Positions 8,617-17,189 are shown, numbered from the stretch's first letter. The stretch: DNA of 50,098 nt from Streptomyces ossamyceticus (GCF_001418475.1 NZ_LIQX01000269.1:1-50098), one strand, 5' to 3'. Program-made: numbers and translations. The notes: generated by a model from the letters alone, not told the origin.

Positions 8617-8994
8617 ATGGCTTGGAAGATTGTCGTGGTCGAGCCGGCTCTGTCCTGGCTTCACGGTCTGCGTCGTACTGACCGTGACACTTTGATTCAG
8701 GTCAGCCAGGCTGTCACTGCCCTTCAAGAAGAAGGTCCCGCGCTGGGCAGGCCTCTGGTGGACACGATCAAGGGCTCGGTGCTGTCGAACCTCAAGGAGC
8801 TTCGACCCGGCTCGGCAGGGGCCACAGAAGTGAGATTGCTGTTCGTGTTCGACCCGGACCGGCAGGCCGTGATTCTGGTCGGCGGCGACAAGGCGGGCAA
8901 CTGGTCCGGCTGGTATCGCGTCGCGGTGCCTCAGGCGGAGCAGGCGTACGCGGAGCATCTGAAGCGAATCGATGGAGAGGACGAGGCACGATGA
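8617..8994 (+). CDS. higB: HigB-like toxin, RelE/ParE superfamily (phage Gp49-like)
   Basis: Toxin of a type II toxin-antitoxin pair, 125 residues. Family members cleave mRNA at the ribosome. Diagnostic segments are LGRPLVDTIKGS, NLKELRPGS, VRLLFVFDPDRQAVILVGGD and KAGNWSGWYRVAVPQAEQ, matching the Gp49-like family (PF05973). Start is ATG 8617 with GGGGG about 8 nt upstream. Its last codons overlap the antitoxin ATG (ATGA at 8991-8994). The toxin-first order is typical of HigBA rather than RelBE. It appears intact. Confidence 0.88.
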   Translation: MAWKIVVVEPALSWLHGLRRTDRDTLIQVSQAVTALQEEGPALGRPLVDTIKGSVLSNLKELRPGSAGATEVRLLFVFDPDRQAVILVGGDKAGNWSGWYRVAVPQAEQAYAEHLKRIDGEDEAR

Positions 8995-9329
8995 CTGATC
9001 ACCTCAAGGACCCGCAGGCCGTCTCCTGGGGAGATCTGGCTGAGGACTTCGCCTTCACGGATGTCGAAAAGGACCAGATCCAGAAGGGGGCGCAGGCGAT
9101 GGTCCTGGCCTCCCGTGTGCACCGCCTCGCCGAGTTGCGGAAGCGGCAGCACACCACACAGGTCCAGGTCGCCGAAGCCATGGGCGTCACCCAGGCCCGC
9201 GTCTCGCGCATCGAGAAGGGTCAACTGGAGCGCAGTGAGGTCGACACCCTCGCTGCCTACGTCAAGGCGCTCGGCGGTAAGTTGAAGATCGTCGCTGACT
9301 TCGGTGATGAGAGCTACGTCCTCGGCTGA
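8991..9329 (+). CDS. higA: HigA-like antitoxin, XRE-family DNA-binding protein
   Basis: Antitoxin and probable autorepressor, 112 residues. A helix-turn-helix of the XRE/Cro type spans about residues 43-98: LAELRKRQHTTQVQVAEAMG, VTQARVSRIEKGQLERSEVD and TLAAYVKALGGKLKIVADFG. The N-terminal 40 residues likely contact the toxin. Translation is coupled to the toxin by ATGA. It probably binds the dyad at 8569-8589. The pair sits between degenerate tRNA-like repeats A and B, consistent with an island-borne module. Confidence 0.9.
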   Translation: MTDHLKDPQAVSWGDLAEDFAFTDVEKDQIQKGAQAMVLASRVHRLAELRKRQHTTQVQVAEAMGVTQARVSRIEKGQLERSEVDTLAAYVKALGGKLKIVADFGDESYVLG

Positions 9330-9446
9330 TCCGATCGAAACGCCGCGACCCAGGTCTGCCCGCAGTCTGGCTGGCGAACTCGCTGCTTGAAGTCGGGGAT
9401 GATGCTCCCCCCGACGAGGGGTGGAGCGTCACCTCGTTGGTAAGCC

Positions 9447-9514
9447 AATCCGTTGCGCGTGGGTTCGAGGCGCACTCCCGAGCTGCGGTGATCGTCTCGG
9501 AAGCTGGTTGGGCT
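9447..9514. repeat. Degenerate tRNA-3'-like repeat, copy B
   Basis: Begins AATCCGTTGCGCGTGGGTTC, aligned with copy A (7411-7475) and in its first 20 bases with the tRNA fragment at 9663-9711 and with a short copy at 9783. The T-arm stem GTGGG/CGCAC is broken by one mispair, so it cannot be a working tRNA. Confidence 0.55.
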
Positions 9515-9531
9515 TGTCCTTCCGGGACGCG

Positions 9532-9570
9532 TTCTGGACGCAGGTTGGACACAAGGATCGGAAAAGACTG
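9532..9570. repeat. Short direct repeat shared with 9914-9952
   Basis: TTCTGGACGC, TGGACA and AGGAT followed by CGGAA occur in the same order at 9532-9570 and 9914-9952. Each follows a tRNA-3'-like element (9447 and 9783), so a composite unit appears to have been duplicated and then diverged. Confidence 0.5.
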
Positions 9571-9662
9571 ACAAGGGCCGGGAAGGGCTGAGGCGCCAAA
9601 CCTCGCCTGACCTGGGAAAACGGCGAAGATGAGCATTGATTGACAAGGGTCGCCAAGATTCT

Positions 9663-9711
9663 CAAAGGACTCATAATCCGTCGGCCGTGGGTTCGAGTCC
9701 CACCCGCCCCA
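9663..9711 (+). other. 3' fragment of a tRNA with CAT anticodon (probable attachment-site remnant)
   Basis: The sequence has an anticodon stem-loop with CAT at 9672-9674, a perfect T-arm (GTGGG 9687-9691, TTCGAGT loop, CCCAC 9699-9703), the acceptor strand CCGCCCC 9704-9710 and discriminator A 9711. CTG follows instead of CCA. The matching 5' acceptor strand (GGGGCGG) and a D-arm are absent upstream, so this is only a 3' half. Integrative elements of actinomycetes recombine within tRNA 3' ends and leave such fragments at one end. Confidence 0.7.
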
Positions 9712-9782
9712 CTGCGCAGGTCTCTGACCTGCGGAAACGTCTCGGCAGGGGTGCGGATTCAGGACTTTGGGCTGCGGGGCTG

Positions 9783-9808
9783 AATCCGCTGCTCGTGAGT
9801 TCAACTCC
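9783..9808. repeat. Degenerate tRNA-3'-like repeat, copy D
   Basis: AATCCGCTGCTCGTGAGTTC matches the starts of copies A and B, then decays. A shorter match (AATCCGCTGCGCAT) also occurs at about 17622. The element lies 72 bp after the tRNA fragment. Confidence 0.4.
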
Positions 9809-10054
9809 GTGGCCGTCAATGTGCGTTGGGATCGCTTTGACCTGCGCGGACGTATCGGCCTACGGCTGGAGGATGGCGTCGTGGGTGGGCTGTGCGAGCG
9901 TCTGGACGTCGAATTCTGGACGCTGGCTGGACATGAGGATTCGGAAGTCTGCCCGGTGGCCATGGGTGCCGGGAGATGGCCCAGGCGGCTGCGGACTGAC
10001 CGCCAGGCGGCCGGGTCGGTCAGAAGTTTGGTGGCCGTCGGTACCGCGCGAGCT

Positions 10055-10467
10055 CTACTGCCTGAGGTCGATCGTGCGGACCGGCTGATTTGTCGTGCGG
10101 GCGATGGTTTCGAAGTCGCGGTCGTGATGGAGGAGGGTGAGTCCCGCTTCTTCCGCGGCTGCGGCCACCAGGAGGTCTAAGGGGCCCGCGCTGCGGTGCT
10201 CTCCTTTGGCGGTCAGCTGTTCCTGGGGACGCGGGAGCGGCGGTAGGCGCCGTGGGGCATGGGGCACCAGGCGTAGTGGGCGTCGAGTGCGGCCTTGAAG
10301 CGGGTGCGGTCCATGGGGGAACGGGCCGAGTGCGGGACTTCCAGTTCGGTGAGGTCGCAGATCGCGACGAGGCCGGCGGCGATCCTGTCGTCCCATTCGG
10401 TGGTGTTCTGGCGGAGCAGGACGCGGTCGAGGGCGGAGGTGTCGATGAGGTAGTCGGCGACTGTCAC
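10055..10467 (-). pseudogene. VapC-like PIN-domain toxin, frameshifted
   Basis: A PIN-domain ribonuclease gene read on the minus strand from GTG 10467. The first segment has VADYLIDTSALDRVLLR with the catalytic Asp and CDLTELEV with the conserved Glu. After AWCPMPHGAYRRSRV the frame stops within GTCCCCAGG at about 10225. The neighbouring frame continues with QEQLTAKGEHRS, DLLVAAAAEEAGLTLLHHD (conserved Asp region) and RDFETIA, to TAG at 10055. Joining the two gives a full-length VapC of about 135 residues. No VapB antitoxin is recognisable upstream. A sequencing error in the C-run cannot be excluded. Confidence 0.75.
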
Positions 10468-10790
10468 CCGTGCGCCCCGGTACAGCGGTCGTCGGTCGCC
10501 GCGCCCGTGCTTGCGAGAGAACCGCATCGGACGCGAGGCGGCGGCGAAACCGCAGGTCGTCCATCCGGACGAGTGACAGCGGCTGCGCTATCAGGTCTCG
10601 CCAGCCACTACCGTCGCGCGACGCAACGGCCCGGACATCCCTGTTCAGCGAGGTGTTGTCCGCCCTCGCTGGTGCCGACACAGCAGTTGTCGCCAGTTCG
10701 CATCCGGTGCAATTGGCGGCGCCGTGCCGTTTGTGCTTGGCCGGCCACCGATGTCTCGTCGGATGGCCAGTGCTGCCTGGGTGAAGCGCG
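10468..10790. other. Intergenic stretch between VapC remnant and sensor kinase
   Basis: No gene supported. An antitoxin gene would be expected just upstream of the VapC remnant (10468-10700 on the minus strand), but the readable frames there show no VapB-like sequence. Confidence 0.4.
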
Positions 10791-12341
10791 CTATTCCTCC
10801 GCTGCGGTGGGGGCTTGGGGGAGGCGCAGTCGGAAGCATGCTCCGAGGGTTCGGGGGGTGAGGGTGAGGGTGCCCTGGTGGCGGTGGGCCAGGTCGCGGG
10901 CGATGGCGAGGCCCAGGCCGGTGCCGCCGTGGTCGCGGGAGCGGGCGTCGTCGAGCCGGACGAAGCGTTCGAAGATGCGCTCGGCGTCTTCGGCGGGCAC
11001 GCCCGGTCCGTCGTCGTGCACCGTGAGGTCGACCTGGCCGTCCTGGTTCCGGACGGTGATCTGGATGCGGTGTGTGGCGTGGCGGGCGGCGTTGTCGACG
11101 AGGTTGCGCAGCAGTCGTTCGTATGCGTCGGGGTTTCCGTGTACGTGTGCGGGGGCGGTGCTGTCGCAGGTGAGGGTCAGCGGCCGTCCGGTGAGGGGGT
11201 ATTGCTCGGTCAGCCGGGAGGCGAGGGCTGTCAGGTCGACGGTGTCGGGGCCGGCTGCGGGGGTGCGGGTGTCGAGGCGTGCGAGGAGCAGCAGGTCCTC
11301 GGCGAGGGCCTGGAGGCGGCGGGTCTGTCGTGCGGCGGTGGTGGCCGCGGCGGGCCAGTCGGTGCGTTCCGGGTAGGCGAGCGCGACTTCCAGGCTGGCG
11401 AGCAGTGTGGTGAGGGGGCTGCGTAGTTCGTGGGCGGCGTCCGCGACGAAGCGGCGCTGCTGGGCGGCAGCGTCGTCGAGGCGTTGGAGGGTGGTGTTGA
11501 TGGTGGTGGCCAGGGCGGCGATCTCGTCCCCCGTATTGGGGATTGTGACGCGTTCGCGGGGGTCGTTCGCGGTGACCGAGGCGGTGAGGACGCGGATGGC
11601 TTCGACCGGCCGCAGCGCGATGCGGACGGCGAAGTAGGCGACGGCGGCGATCAGTACGAGGCCGACGAGCCCGGCCCGCAGCAGCAGGCGGTCTGTGGCC
11701 TCGGTGATGGTCCCGGCGATGTCCTCGGCTGCGTGCGGGAGCACCACCACATAGACCCGCAGCTGGGCGTCGTCGGCGACACCCAGAGCGGCGACCGTGC
11801 CGCTGCTCAGTTCATCGGCCCTGACATCGTCGTACATGACCTGGTAGGTTCCGCCGTCCTTGCCGAACCGGTCCCCGGGTGCGGAGCCGGGGCGGGCCGG
11901 CAGGCGCACGGGACGGGTCGTATAGCCCCAGTTCGGCCCTTCGTCCGGTGGGGCGGGCAACTCGGCCTTCGGTGGGGCGGGCAGCACATGACGGGTGCCG
12001 GGATCGAACTCCTCCATGCCTCCGCCGTAGGCGACGGCGGCGCGTCGGCCGGTCGCGACGATCTCGTACGGCACGGTGCTTCGGCGAGCGGGAACCGCAC
12101 CCTTCTCCAGCTGATCGACGAGAGCCAAGAACTGTTTCTGCGTCTGCCCTTGGGCGATCCCTGTGCTCTCGCGGTAGACGTCGTGGTGTACCCACCAGCC
12201 GATGCCGGCCAGGATGACGGCGGCGGCCGAGGCGGCGGCCAGGGCCGTGCGGGCTCGTACCGAACGCGGCCACCAGCGGCGTCGCGGCCCGGTCGCCTTC
12301 AGGGTCGGCCACCAACGGCGTCGCGGCTCAGTCGCGTTCAC
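10791..12341 (-). CDS. Two-component sensor histidine kinase
   Basis: Membrane sensor kinase of 516 residues. Helix 1 spans about residues 31-49, then an extracytoplasmic sensor region to about 215, helix 2 about 220-240 and a HAMP linker starting ALRPVEAIRVL. The HisKA box is DAAHELRSPLTTLL with phospho-acceptor His304. The HATPase domain has NLVDNAARHA, DDGPGVP, ERFVRLD and GGTGLGLAIARDLAHRHQG. GTG 12341 overlaps the regulator's stop region by 14 nt, so the two are cotranscribed. The extreme N-terminus carries a duplicated PRRRWWP segment from a tandem repeat. Closest in style to the TcrY/CutS class. The signal is unknown. Confidence 0.92.
   Translation of the reverse strand: MNATEPRRRWWPTLKATGPRRRWWPRSVRARTALAAASAAAVILAGIGWWVHHDVYRESTGIAQGQTQKQFLALVDQLEKGAVPARRSTVPYEIVATGRRAAVAYGGGMEEFDPGTRHVLPAPPKAELPAPPDEGPNWGYTTRPVRLPARPGSAPGDRFGKDGGTYQVMYDDVRADELSSGTVAALGVADDAQLRVYVVVLPHAAEDIAGTITEATDRLLLRAGLVGLVLIAAVAYFAVRIALRPVEAIRVLTASVTANDPRERVTIPNTGDEIAALATTINTTLQRLDDAAAQQRRFVADAAHELRSPLTTLLASLEVALAYPERTDWPAAATTAARQTRRLQALAEDLLLLARLDTRTPAAGPDTVDLTALASRLTEQYPLTGRPLTLTCDSTAPAHVHGNPDAYERLLRNLVDNAARHATHRIQITVRNQDGQVDLTVHDDGPGVPAEDAERIFERFVRLDDARSRDHGGTGLGLAIARDLAHRHQGTLTLTPRTLGACFRLRLPQAPTAAEE
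12267..12339. repeat. Tandem duplication in the sensor-kinase 5' coding region
   Basis: Two near-identical 34-nt copies (12267-12300 and 12306-12339, period 39) encode the repeated PRRRWWP peptide in the cytoplasmic N-terminus of the kinase. The second copy includes the kinase start and the regulator's last codons, so the first was probably made by in-frame duplication. Confidence 0.7.
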
Positions 12342-13008
12342 GGTCGTCCACCAATCGGTAGCCGGTACCCCGCACGGTCTGCAGGGACTGCCGGTGGAAG
12401 GCGGCGTCGACCTTCTTGCGCAGCGCGCTGACGCGCGCCTCCACCAGGTTGGGATCCCAGGCTTCGTCGGGCCACGCGTGATACAGCAGATCCGCTTTGG
12501 AGACCGCCTGGCCCGCCCGGCGGGCCAGCACCTCCAGCACGGCGAACTCCCGGGGTGTGAGTTCCACCCGGGCTCCGGCCCGGCGGCAGATCCGGCCGGC
12601 GACGTCCAGCGAGAGGTCGCCCACGGCAAGGACGGGTGGCGCGACCGCGGCGGCTCGTCTGACCAGGGCCCGCAGCCGCGCGACGAGCACCATGTAGGAG
12701 AAGGGTTTGGCCAGGTAGTCGTCGGCCCCTGTGTCCAGGGCCTCTGCCTGATCCCAGTCCCCGTCCTTGGCGGTGAGGACCAGGATGGGGGTCGCGTTGC
12801 CCTCTCGGCGCAGTTGGGCGCAGACCTTGTAGCCGTTGAGTCCGGGCAGCATCAAGTCCAGTACGACCAGGGCGTATTCGCCGGTCCGGGCCATCCACAG
12901 GCCCTGCCGCCCGTCGTGGGCGAGGTCGACGCTGTAGCCCTCGGCGGTCAGACCGGTGTGCAGGGTGTGGGCAAGGTCCACCTCGTCTTCGACCACCAGG
13001 ATGCGCAT
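12328..13008 (-). CDS. Response regulator, OmpR/PhoB family
   Basis: DNA-binding regulator of 226 residues. The receiver domain has VVEDE (acidic pocket), phospho-acceptor Asp51 in VVLDLMLPGLNG, TAKDG and LAKPF with the conserved Lys. The C-terminal winged helix has LTPREFAVLEVLARRAGQAV, NLVEARVSALRKKVD and VRGTGYRLVDD. ATG 13008 begins MRILVVEDE. A longer open frame upstream (to 13209) is not family-like. It is transcribed before the partner kinase, leftwards. Confidence 0.94.
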   Translation of the reverse strand: MRILVVEDEVDLAHTLHTGLTAEGYSVDLAHDGRQGLWMARTGEYALVVLDLMLPGLNGYKVCAQLRREGNATPILVLTAKDGDWDQAEALDTGADDYLAKPFSYMVLVARLRALVRRAAAVAPPVLAVGDLSLDVAGRICRRAGARVELTPREFAVLEVLARRAGQAVSKADLLYHAWPDEAWDPNLVEARVSALRKKVDAAFHRQSLQTVRGTGYRLVDDRERD

Positions 13009-13623
13009 GCGGTGCAGCCTTGCACAGCGTCGGGCCGCCTTCCTGATCGGCCGGTCAGGTTGGATCAGCATCCGGTCAACGAGGTCCCGGCACGCTGGCG
13101 GAGTGTCTTCGCCACTGCTGAAAGGTCTTGCCGCACGTGTCCGTTGCTGAACGTTCCCCCGCCGCGGCCAGGACAGTTCTTCCTCCCGCGCCCACCCGTC
13201 GACCATCACCGAGCCCAGCCAAAGCCCTTGTCGTCACCGCACCCTTGTCGCTGACCACCGCTCCAGCCTCGCGCTTTCTGTGCGACGTGAAGTCGCCGTC
13301 ATGCAGTGGTGGTTGCAAGGAGAGGAATCGACCGCTTTGGCCTGTGACCGACGGCCGGTCCGCAGCCTCGGGTGCGTCGCCGGTGACGCGGGGGTGCTGC
13401 GCCGAGGTGGTCAAGCTCAAGGGCACGACGGGCCGTCATCACGCCACAAGCGAAGGGGAAGCCCGAGCGGGCGAGCGAAAGCGAACCCCTGTCCCTTACG
13501 AGCCGGCATGAGGAACACCGCGTCAATGGCGAAGCGGGCGGCGGCACATCTACGCCTGACCAGCGGAAAACCGGCGATTACACCCGGGCGACGACCAGTT
13601 CCAGACAGCCTCCAGGGGGAGAC
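13009..13623. other. Intergenic region between regulator and protease
   Basis: 615 bp with no supported gene. It must hold the divergent promoters of the two-component pair and the protease. I could not place -10/-35 boxes with confidence. Confidence 0.4.
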
Positions 13624-16600
13624 TTGCGCAGACAAGTGAAAAGAGCGTGCACGGCCACGATCGCCACGGCGGTAGCCGTGGCCGTGGCGGCGGGCATGAC
13701 CGGCCCGGCGTCGGCGGAGGCCGAGCGTGCAGCCAATGACCCGGCCGGCGCCCCGGCCGTGTGGACCGCGCCCAAGCACCGCATCACCTTGATCACCGGC
13801 GACCGTGTCGTCGTCGATGCCAAGGGCCGTGTCATCGGCCTGGAGCGGGCCAAGGGCCGTGAAGGGATACCCGTCCAGATCCGCAAGGCCGAAGGACACA
13901 CCCTCGTCGTGCCGGCCGACGCCGCGCGGCTGATCGCCACCGGCAAGCTCGACCAGCGGCTCTTCGACGTCACCGAGCTCGACAAGTCGGCCAACCGCAA
14001 GGCGCAGAAGCAGGGACTCAAGCTGATCGTCGGCTACCGCGGCGCGGCCGCTGCGGCGAAGGCGGACGTCCGTGACGCAGGTGACACCGAGGTCCGCAGG
14101 ACTCTCAAGTCGCTGAACGCGGACGCGGTGCTGACGCCCAAGGATGACGCGCCCGACCTGTGGGCCGCCGTCACCGACGCGGGGTTCGACGGCGCGAGGA
14201 CCGCCTCCGGTGTCGCCCATGTGTGGCTCGACGGGGTCCGAAAGGCCAGCCTCGACAAGTCCGTCCCGCAGATCGGCGCCGGCGAGGCGTGGGCCGCCGG
14301 GTACGACGGCAAGGGCGTCAAGATCGCCGTCCTCGACACCGGTGTCGACGGGACCCACGCCGATCTCAAGGGTCAGGTCATCGCCGAGAAGAACTTCTCC
14401 ACCGCCGCCGACGCGATCGACAGGCACGGCCACGGCACGCACGTGGCGTCCATCGCGGCCGGTACGGGCGCTGCGTCTCCCGCGGGGTCCGCGGGCACGT
14501 ACAAGGGCGTCGCGCCCGGAGCCAAGCTGCTCAGCGGCAAGGTGCTCGGCGACGACGGCTACGGCGACGACTCCGGCATCATCGCCGGTATGGACTGGGC
14601 GGTCGAGCAGGGCGCCGACGTCGTGAACCTCAGCCTGGGCGACGTGGACACTCCCGACATCGATCCGCTTGAGGCCCAGGTCAACAAGTTGTCCAAGGAG
14701 AAGGGCACCCTCTTCACGATTGCCGCGGGCAACGACGGGGCCGAGCGGACGATCAACTCCCCGGGCAGCGCGGAAGCCGCGCTCACCGTGGGCGCCGTCG
14801 ACGACAAGGACAGGCTGGCCGAGCTCTCCAGCATGGGCCCCGGCCTCAATGGACAGATCAAGCCCGACGTGACCGCGCCCGGCGTGGACATCACGGCAGC
14901 CTCGGCCCCGGGCAGCGTCATAGCCGAGGAGGTCGGCGAGAAGCCGGCCGGCTACGTGAGCATCTCGGGTACGTCGATGGCGACCCCGCATGTCGCGGGC
15001 GCCGCGGCGATCCTGAAGCAGCAGCACCCCGGCTGGACGTACACCCAGCTCAAGGGCGCGCTGACCGGCTCCGCCAAGGGCGGCGCCTACACGCCGTTCC
15101 AGCAGGGTTCGGGCCGGATCCAGATCGACAAGGCCATCAAGCAGACCGTGGTCGCCGACCCGTCGTCGGTGAGCTTCGGCCTCCAGCAGTGGCCGCACAC
15201 CGACGACACGCCGGTCACCGAGAAGGTCACGTACAAGAACCTCGGGACGACCGACGTCACGCTGACCCTCGCGGTGGCGGGCACCGATCCGAAGGGGCAG
15301 GCCGCACCGGCCGGCTTCTTCACGCTCGGCGCGAAGACGCTGACCGTCCCGGCGGGCGGCTCGGCCTCCACCGACCTCACGGTCGACACCAGGCTGGGCG
15401 GCACGGTCGACGGCGCCTACTCCGCGTACGTGACCGCGACCGGTGGCGGCCAGAGCACACGCACGGCGGCGGCGGTGCAGCGCGAGGTGGAGTCGTACGA
15501 CGTCACGCTGAAGTTCCTCGGCCGTGACGGCAATCCGGCGAAGTACTACGGCACCAGTCTGGACGGTGTCTCCGGACTGGCACAGGACAAGTGGTACGCG
15601 CCCTACGACGAGTCCGGCACCGTCAAGGTCCGTGTTCCCAAGGGCGGTTACATCTTCAACTCGTCCGTCTCCGTCGACCCGGACGACTCCGCCAAGGGCT
15701 TCGACTGGGTGACGCAGCCGAAGCTGAGCATCACCAAGAAGGCCACGATCACGGTGGACGCGCGGACCACCAAGCCGGTGGACATCACCGTGCCCGACGC
15801 GGCGGCGAAGCCAGAGGCCGCTATGCCGTTGTACACCGTCGGCGTGCCGGACGGCAGCCGCTCGTTCGGCTGGTGGCTGGACTCGTATGCCAACTTCCGT
15901 ACCGCGCACGCCGGTCCGCAGGTCACCGACGGCACCCTGTACCAGCAGTGGGGCGGTCACTGGACCAAGCCCGCCGAGGAGTACGACACCCTCGCCGGCG
16001 GCAAGGTCAAGCAGCTCGCCACCGGCTACACCAAGCACTACAAGGCGAGTGAACTGGCCACGGTGAAGACCGGTCTGGGCGCCTCGTCGAGCGGCAAGAA
16101 GGGCGCGATCCACGCCTGGGGCGAGCTGCCCGGCAGTACGAGCACCTTTGTGCCCGAGGTCCAGCAGACGCTGCCCGGCACGCGCACGCTGCGCCTGTCC
16201 ACCGCGGGCGGGGCGAAGTGGAAACTCGACTTCGAGCAGCACGGCGGGGTCGACGAGTCCGGCTCCCCGATCGTGGAGGCCTTCTACACGCTCGGCACCC
16301 CGGGGACCCTCAAGGCCGGCAAGAGCTACGAGAAGACCTTCAACACGGCGGTCTTCGGCCCGCGCGTCGACTCAAACCTCGGTATCTACCGCGAGGGCAA
16401 CGACATCTACGGCTCCCTGCCGCTGTTCGCCGACGGCCAGACCCACGCCGGCTCCTCGCTCTACTCGTCGGCCACCACGACCCTCTACCGCAACGGCACC
16501 AAGGTCGGCTCGAACAGCGACCCGCTGGAAGGGGCGGGCATCTTCACGGTCCCGGCCGACGACGCCGCGTACAAGCTGACCACCTCCGTCAGGCGCAGCG

Positions 16601-16977
16601 TCAAGGTCGCCGCGGCCTCCACCCGCGTCGACGCCAGCTGGACCTTCCGCTCCAAGAAGGCCGACCTGGCCAAGCTGCCCGCGTCCTCGATCCGCTTCGA
16701 CGCGGCCGTCGGCCTGGACAGCAGGGCCCCGGCCAACAAGAAGGTCTCCGTCCCGGTGACTGTCCAGGGCTCGGCAGCGGGCTCGAACCTGAAGTCCCTG
16801 TCGGTGTACGTGTCGTACGACCACGGCCAGACCTGGAAGAAGGTCACCGTCAAGAACGGCAGGATCGCGGTCACGAACCCGGCCAAGGGCAAGGGGATCT
16901 CGTTCCACGCCAAGATCGCCGACAAGAAGGGCAACAAGTCGACGATCTCGATCTACAACGCGTACTACGGGAAGTGA
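13624..16977 (+). CDS. Large secreted subtilisin-like serine protease (peptidase S8)
   Basis: Secreted protease of 1117 residues. A signal peptide (RRQVKRAC, then an Ala/Val-rich core, ending near GPASAEA) precedes a propeptide of about 190 residues. The S8 catalytic triad is Asp238 (VLDTGVDGTH), His270 (HGHGTHVAS) and Ser451 (GTSMATPHVAG), with oxyanion Asn370 (AAGNDG). A long C-terminal part of beta-sandwich character follows, as in large Streptomyces subtilases. TTG 13624 lies 2 nt after GGGGGAG; in-frame GTG 13636 is an alternative with 14-nt spacing. It is monocistronic and followed by a strong terminator. It probably serves in extracellular protein degradation (inference). Confidence 0.92.
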   Translation: MRRQVKRACTATIATAVAVAVAAGMTGPASAEAERAANDPAGAPAVWTAPKHRITLITGDRVVVDAKGRVIGLERAKGREGIPVQIRKAEGHTLVVPADAARLIATGKLDQRLFDVTELDKSANRKAQKQGLKLIVGYRGAAAAAKADVRDAGDTEVRRTLKSLNADAVLTPKDDAPDLWAAVTDAGFDGARTASGVAHVWLDGVRKASLDKSVPQIGAGEAWAAGYDGKGVKIAVLDTGVDGTHADLKGQVIAEKNFSTAADAIDRHGHGTHVASIAAGTGAASPAGSAGTYKGVAPGAKLLSGKVLGDDGYGDDSGIIAGMDWAVEQGADVVNLSLGDVDTPDIDPLEAQVNKLSKEKGTLFTIAAGNDGAERTINSPGSAEAALTVGAVDDKDRLAELSSMGPGLNGQIKPDVTAPGVDITAASAPGSVIAEEVGEKPAGYVSISGTSMATPHVAGAAAILKQQHPGWTYTQLKGALTGSAKGGAYTPFQQGSGRIQIDKAIKQTVVADPSSVSFGLQQWPHTDDTPVTEKVTYKNLGTTDVTLTLAVAGTDPKGQAAPAGFFTLGAKTLTVPAGGSASTDLTVDTRLGGTVDGAYSAYVTATGGGQSTRTAAAVQREVESYDVTLKFLGRDGNPAKYYGTSLDGVSGLAQDKWYAPYDESGTVKVRVPKGGYIFNSSVSVDPDDSAKGFDWVTQPKLSITKKATITVDARTTKPVDITVPDAAAKPEAAMPLYTVGVPDGSRSFGWWLDSYANFRTAHAGPQVTDGTLYQQWGGHWTKPAEEYDTLAGGKVKQLATGYTKHYKASELATVKTGLGASSSGKKGAIHAWGELPGSTSTFVPEVQQTLPGTRTLRLSTAGGAKWKLDFEQHGGVDESGSPIVEAFYTLGTPGTLKAGKSYEKTFNTAVFGPRVDSNLGIYREGNDIYGSLPLFADGQTHAGSSLYSSATTTLYRNGTKVGSNSDPLEGAGIFTVPADDAAYKLTTSVRRSVKVAAASTRVDASWTFRSKKADLAKLPASSIRFDAAVGLDSRAPANKKVSVPVTVQGSAAGSNLKSLSVYVSYDHGQTWKKVTVKNGRIAVTNPAKGKGISFHAKIADKKGNKSTISIYNAYYGK

Positions 16978-17020
16978 CCTGATCCGGTGGATCACCGACA
17001 GGTTCGCTGAACGCGCTCAT

Positions 17021-17067
17021 ACACGGATGGCCTGCCGGAAGCTCTGATTCCGGCAGGCCATCCGTGT
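17021..17067 (+). terminator. Perfect 20-bp terminator hairpin after the protease
   Basis: Arms 17021-17040 and 17048-17067 are perfectly complementary over 20 bp with a 7-nt loop (GCTCTGA), 43 nt after the protease stop codon. No T-tract follows, as is common for actinobacterial terminators. Confidence 0.85.
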
Positions 17068-17189
17068 ACCCGCGCGTTGCGGAAAAGGAAGGCTTTGTTC
17101 GATGAGCAAGGACTTCTTCGTGTGCGGGGGTGATCGCGATGGGGTAGGGGCAGGCAGCGGTCGGCTTGTTGTTGATCGAGGAGGTCGCG

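Noticed and set aside
9636..9711. A complete tRNA gene
   Set aside because: No 5' acceptor strand complementary to CCGCCCC and no D-arm exist upstream; only the 3' half is present.
9262..9963. Minus-strand protein containing GGWDSNPRPTDYES
   Set aside because: This peptide is the reverse-complement translation of the tRNA T-arm and anticodon region, a well-known spurious product.
10791..12629. Sensor kinase starting at 12629
   Set aside because: The extra N-terminal part lies wholly inside the response-regulator gene in another frame; GTG 12341 gives a normal kinase coupled to the regulator.
13417..16242. A 941-codon open frame antisense to the protease
   Set aside because: It mirrors the protease codons, is rich in Arg/Gly/Val with no domain, and the protease on the other strand is unmistakable. 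It results from GC-rich third positions.
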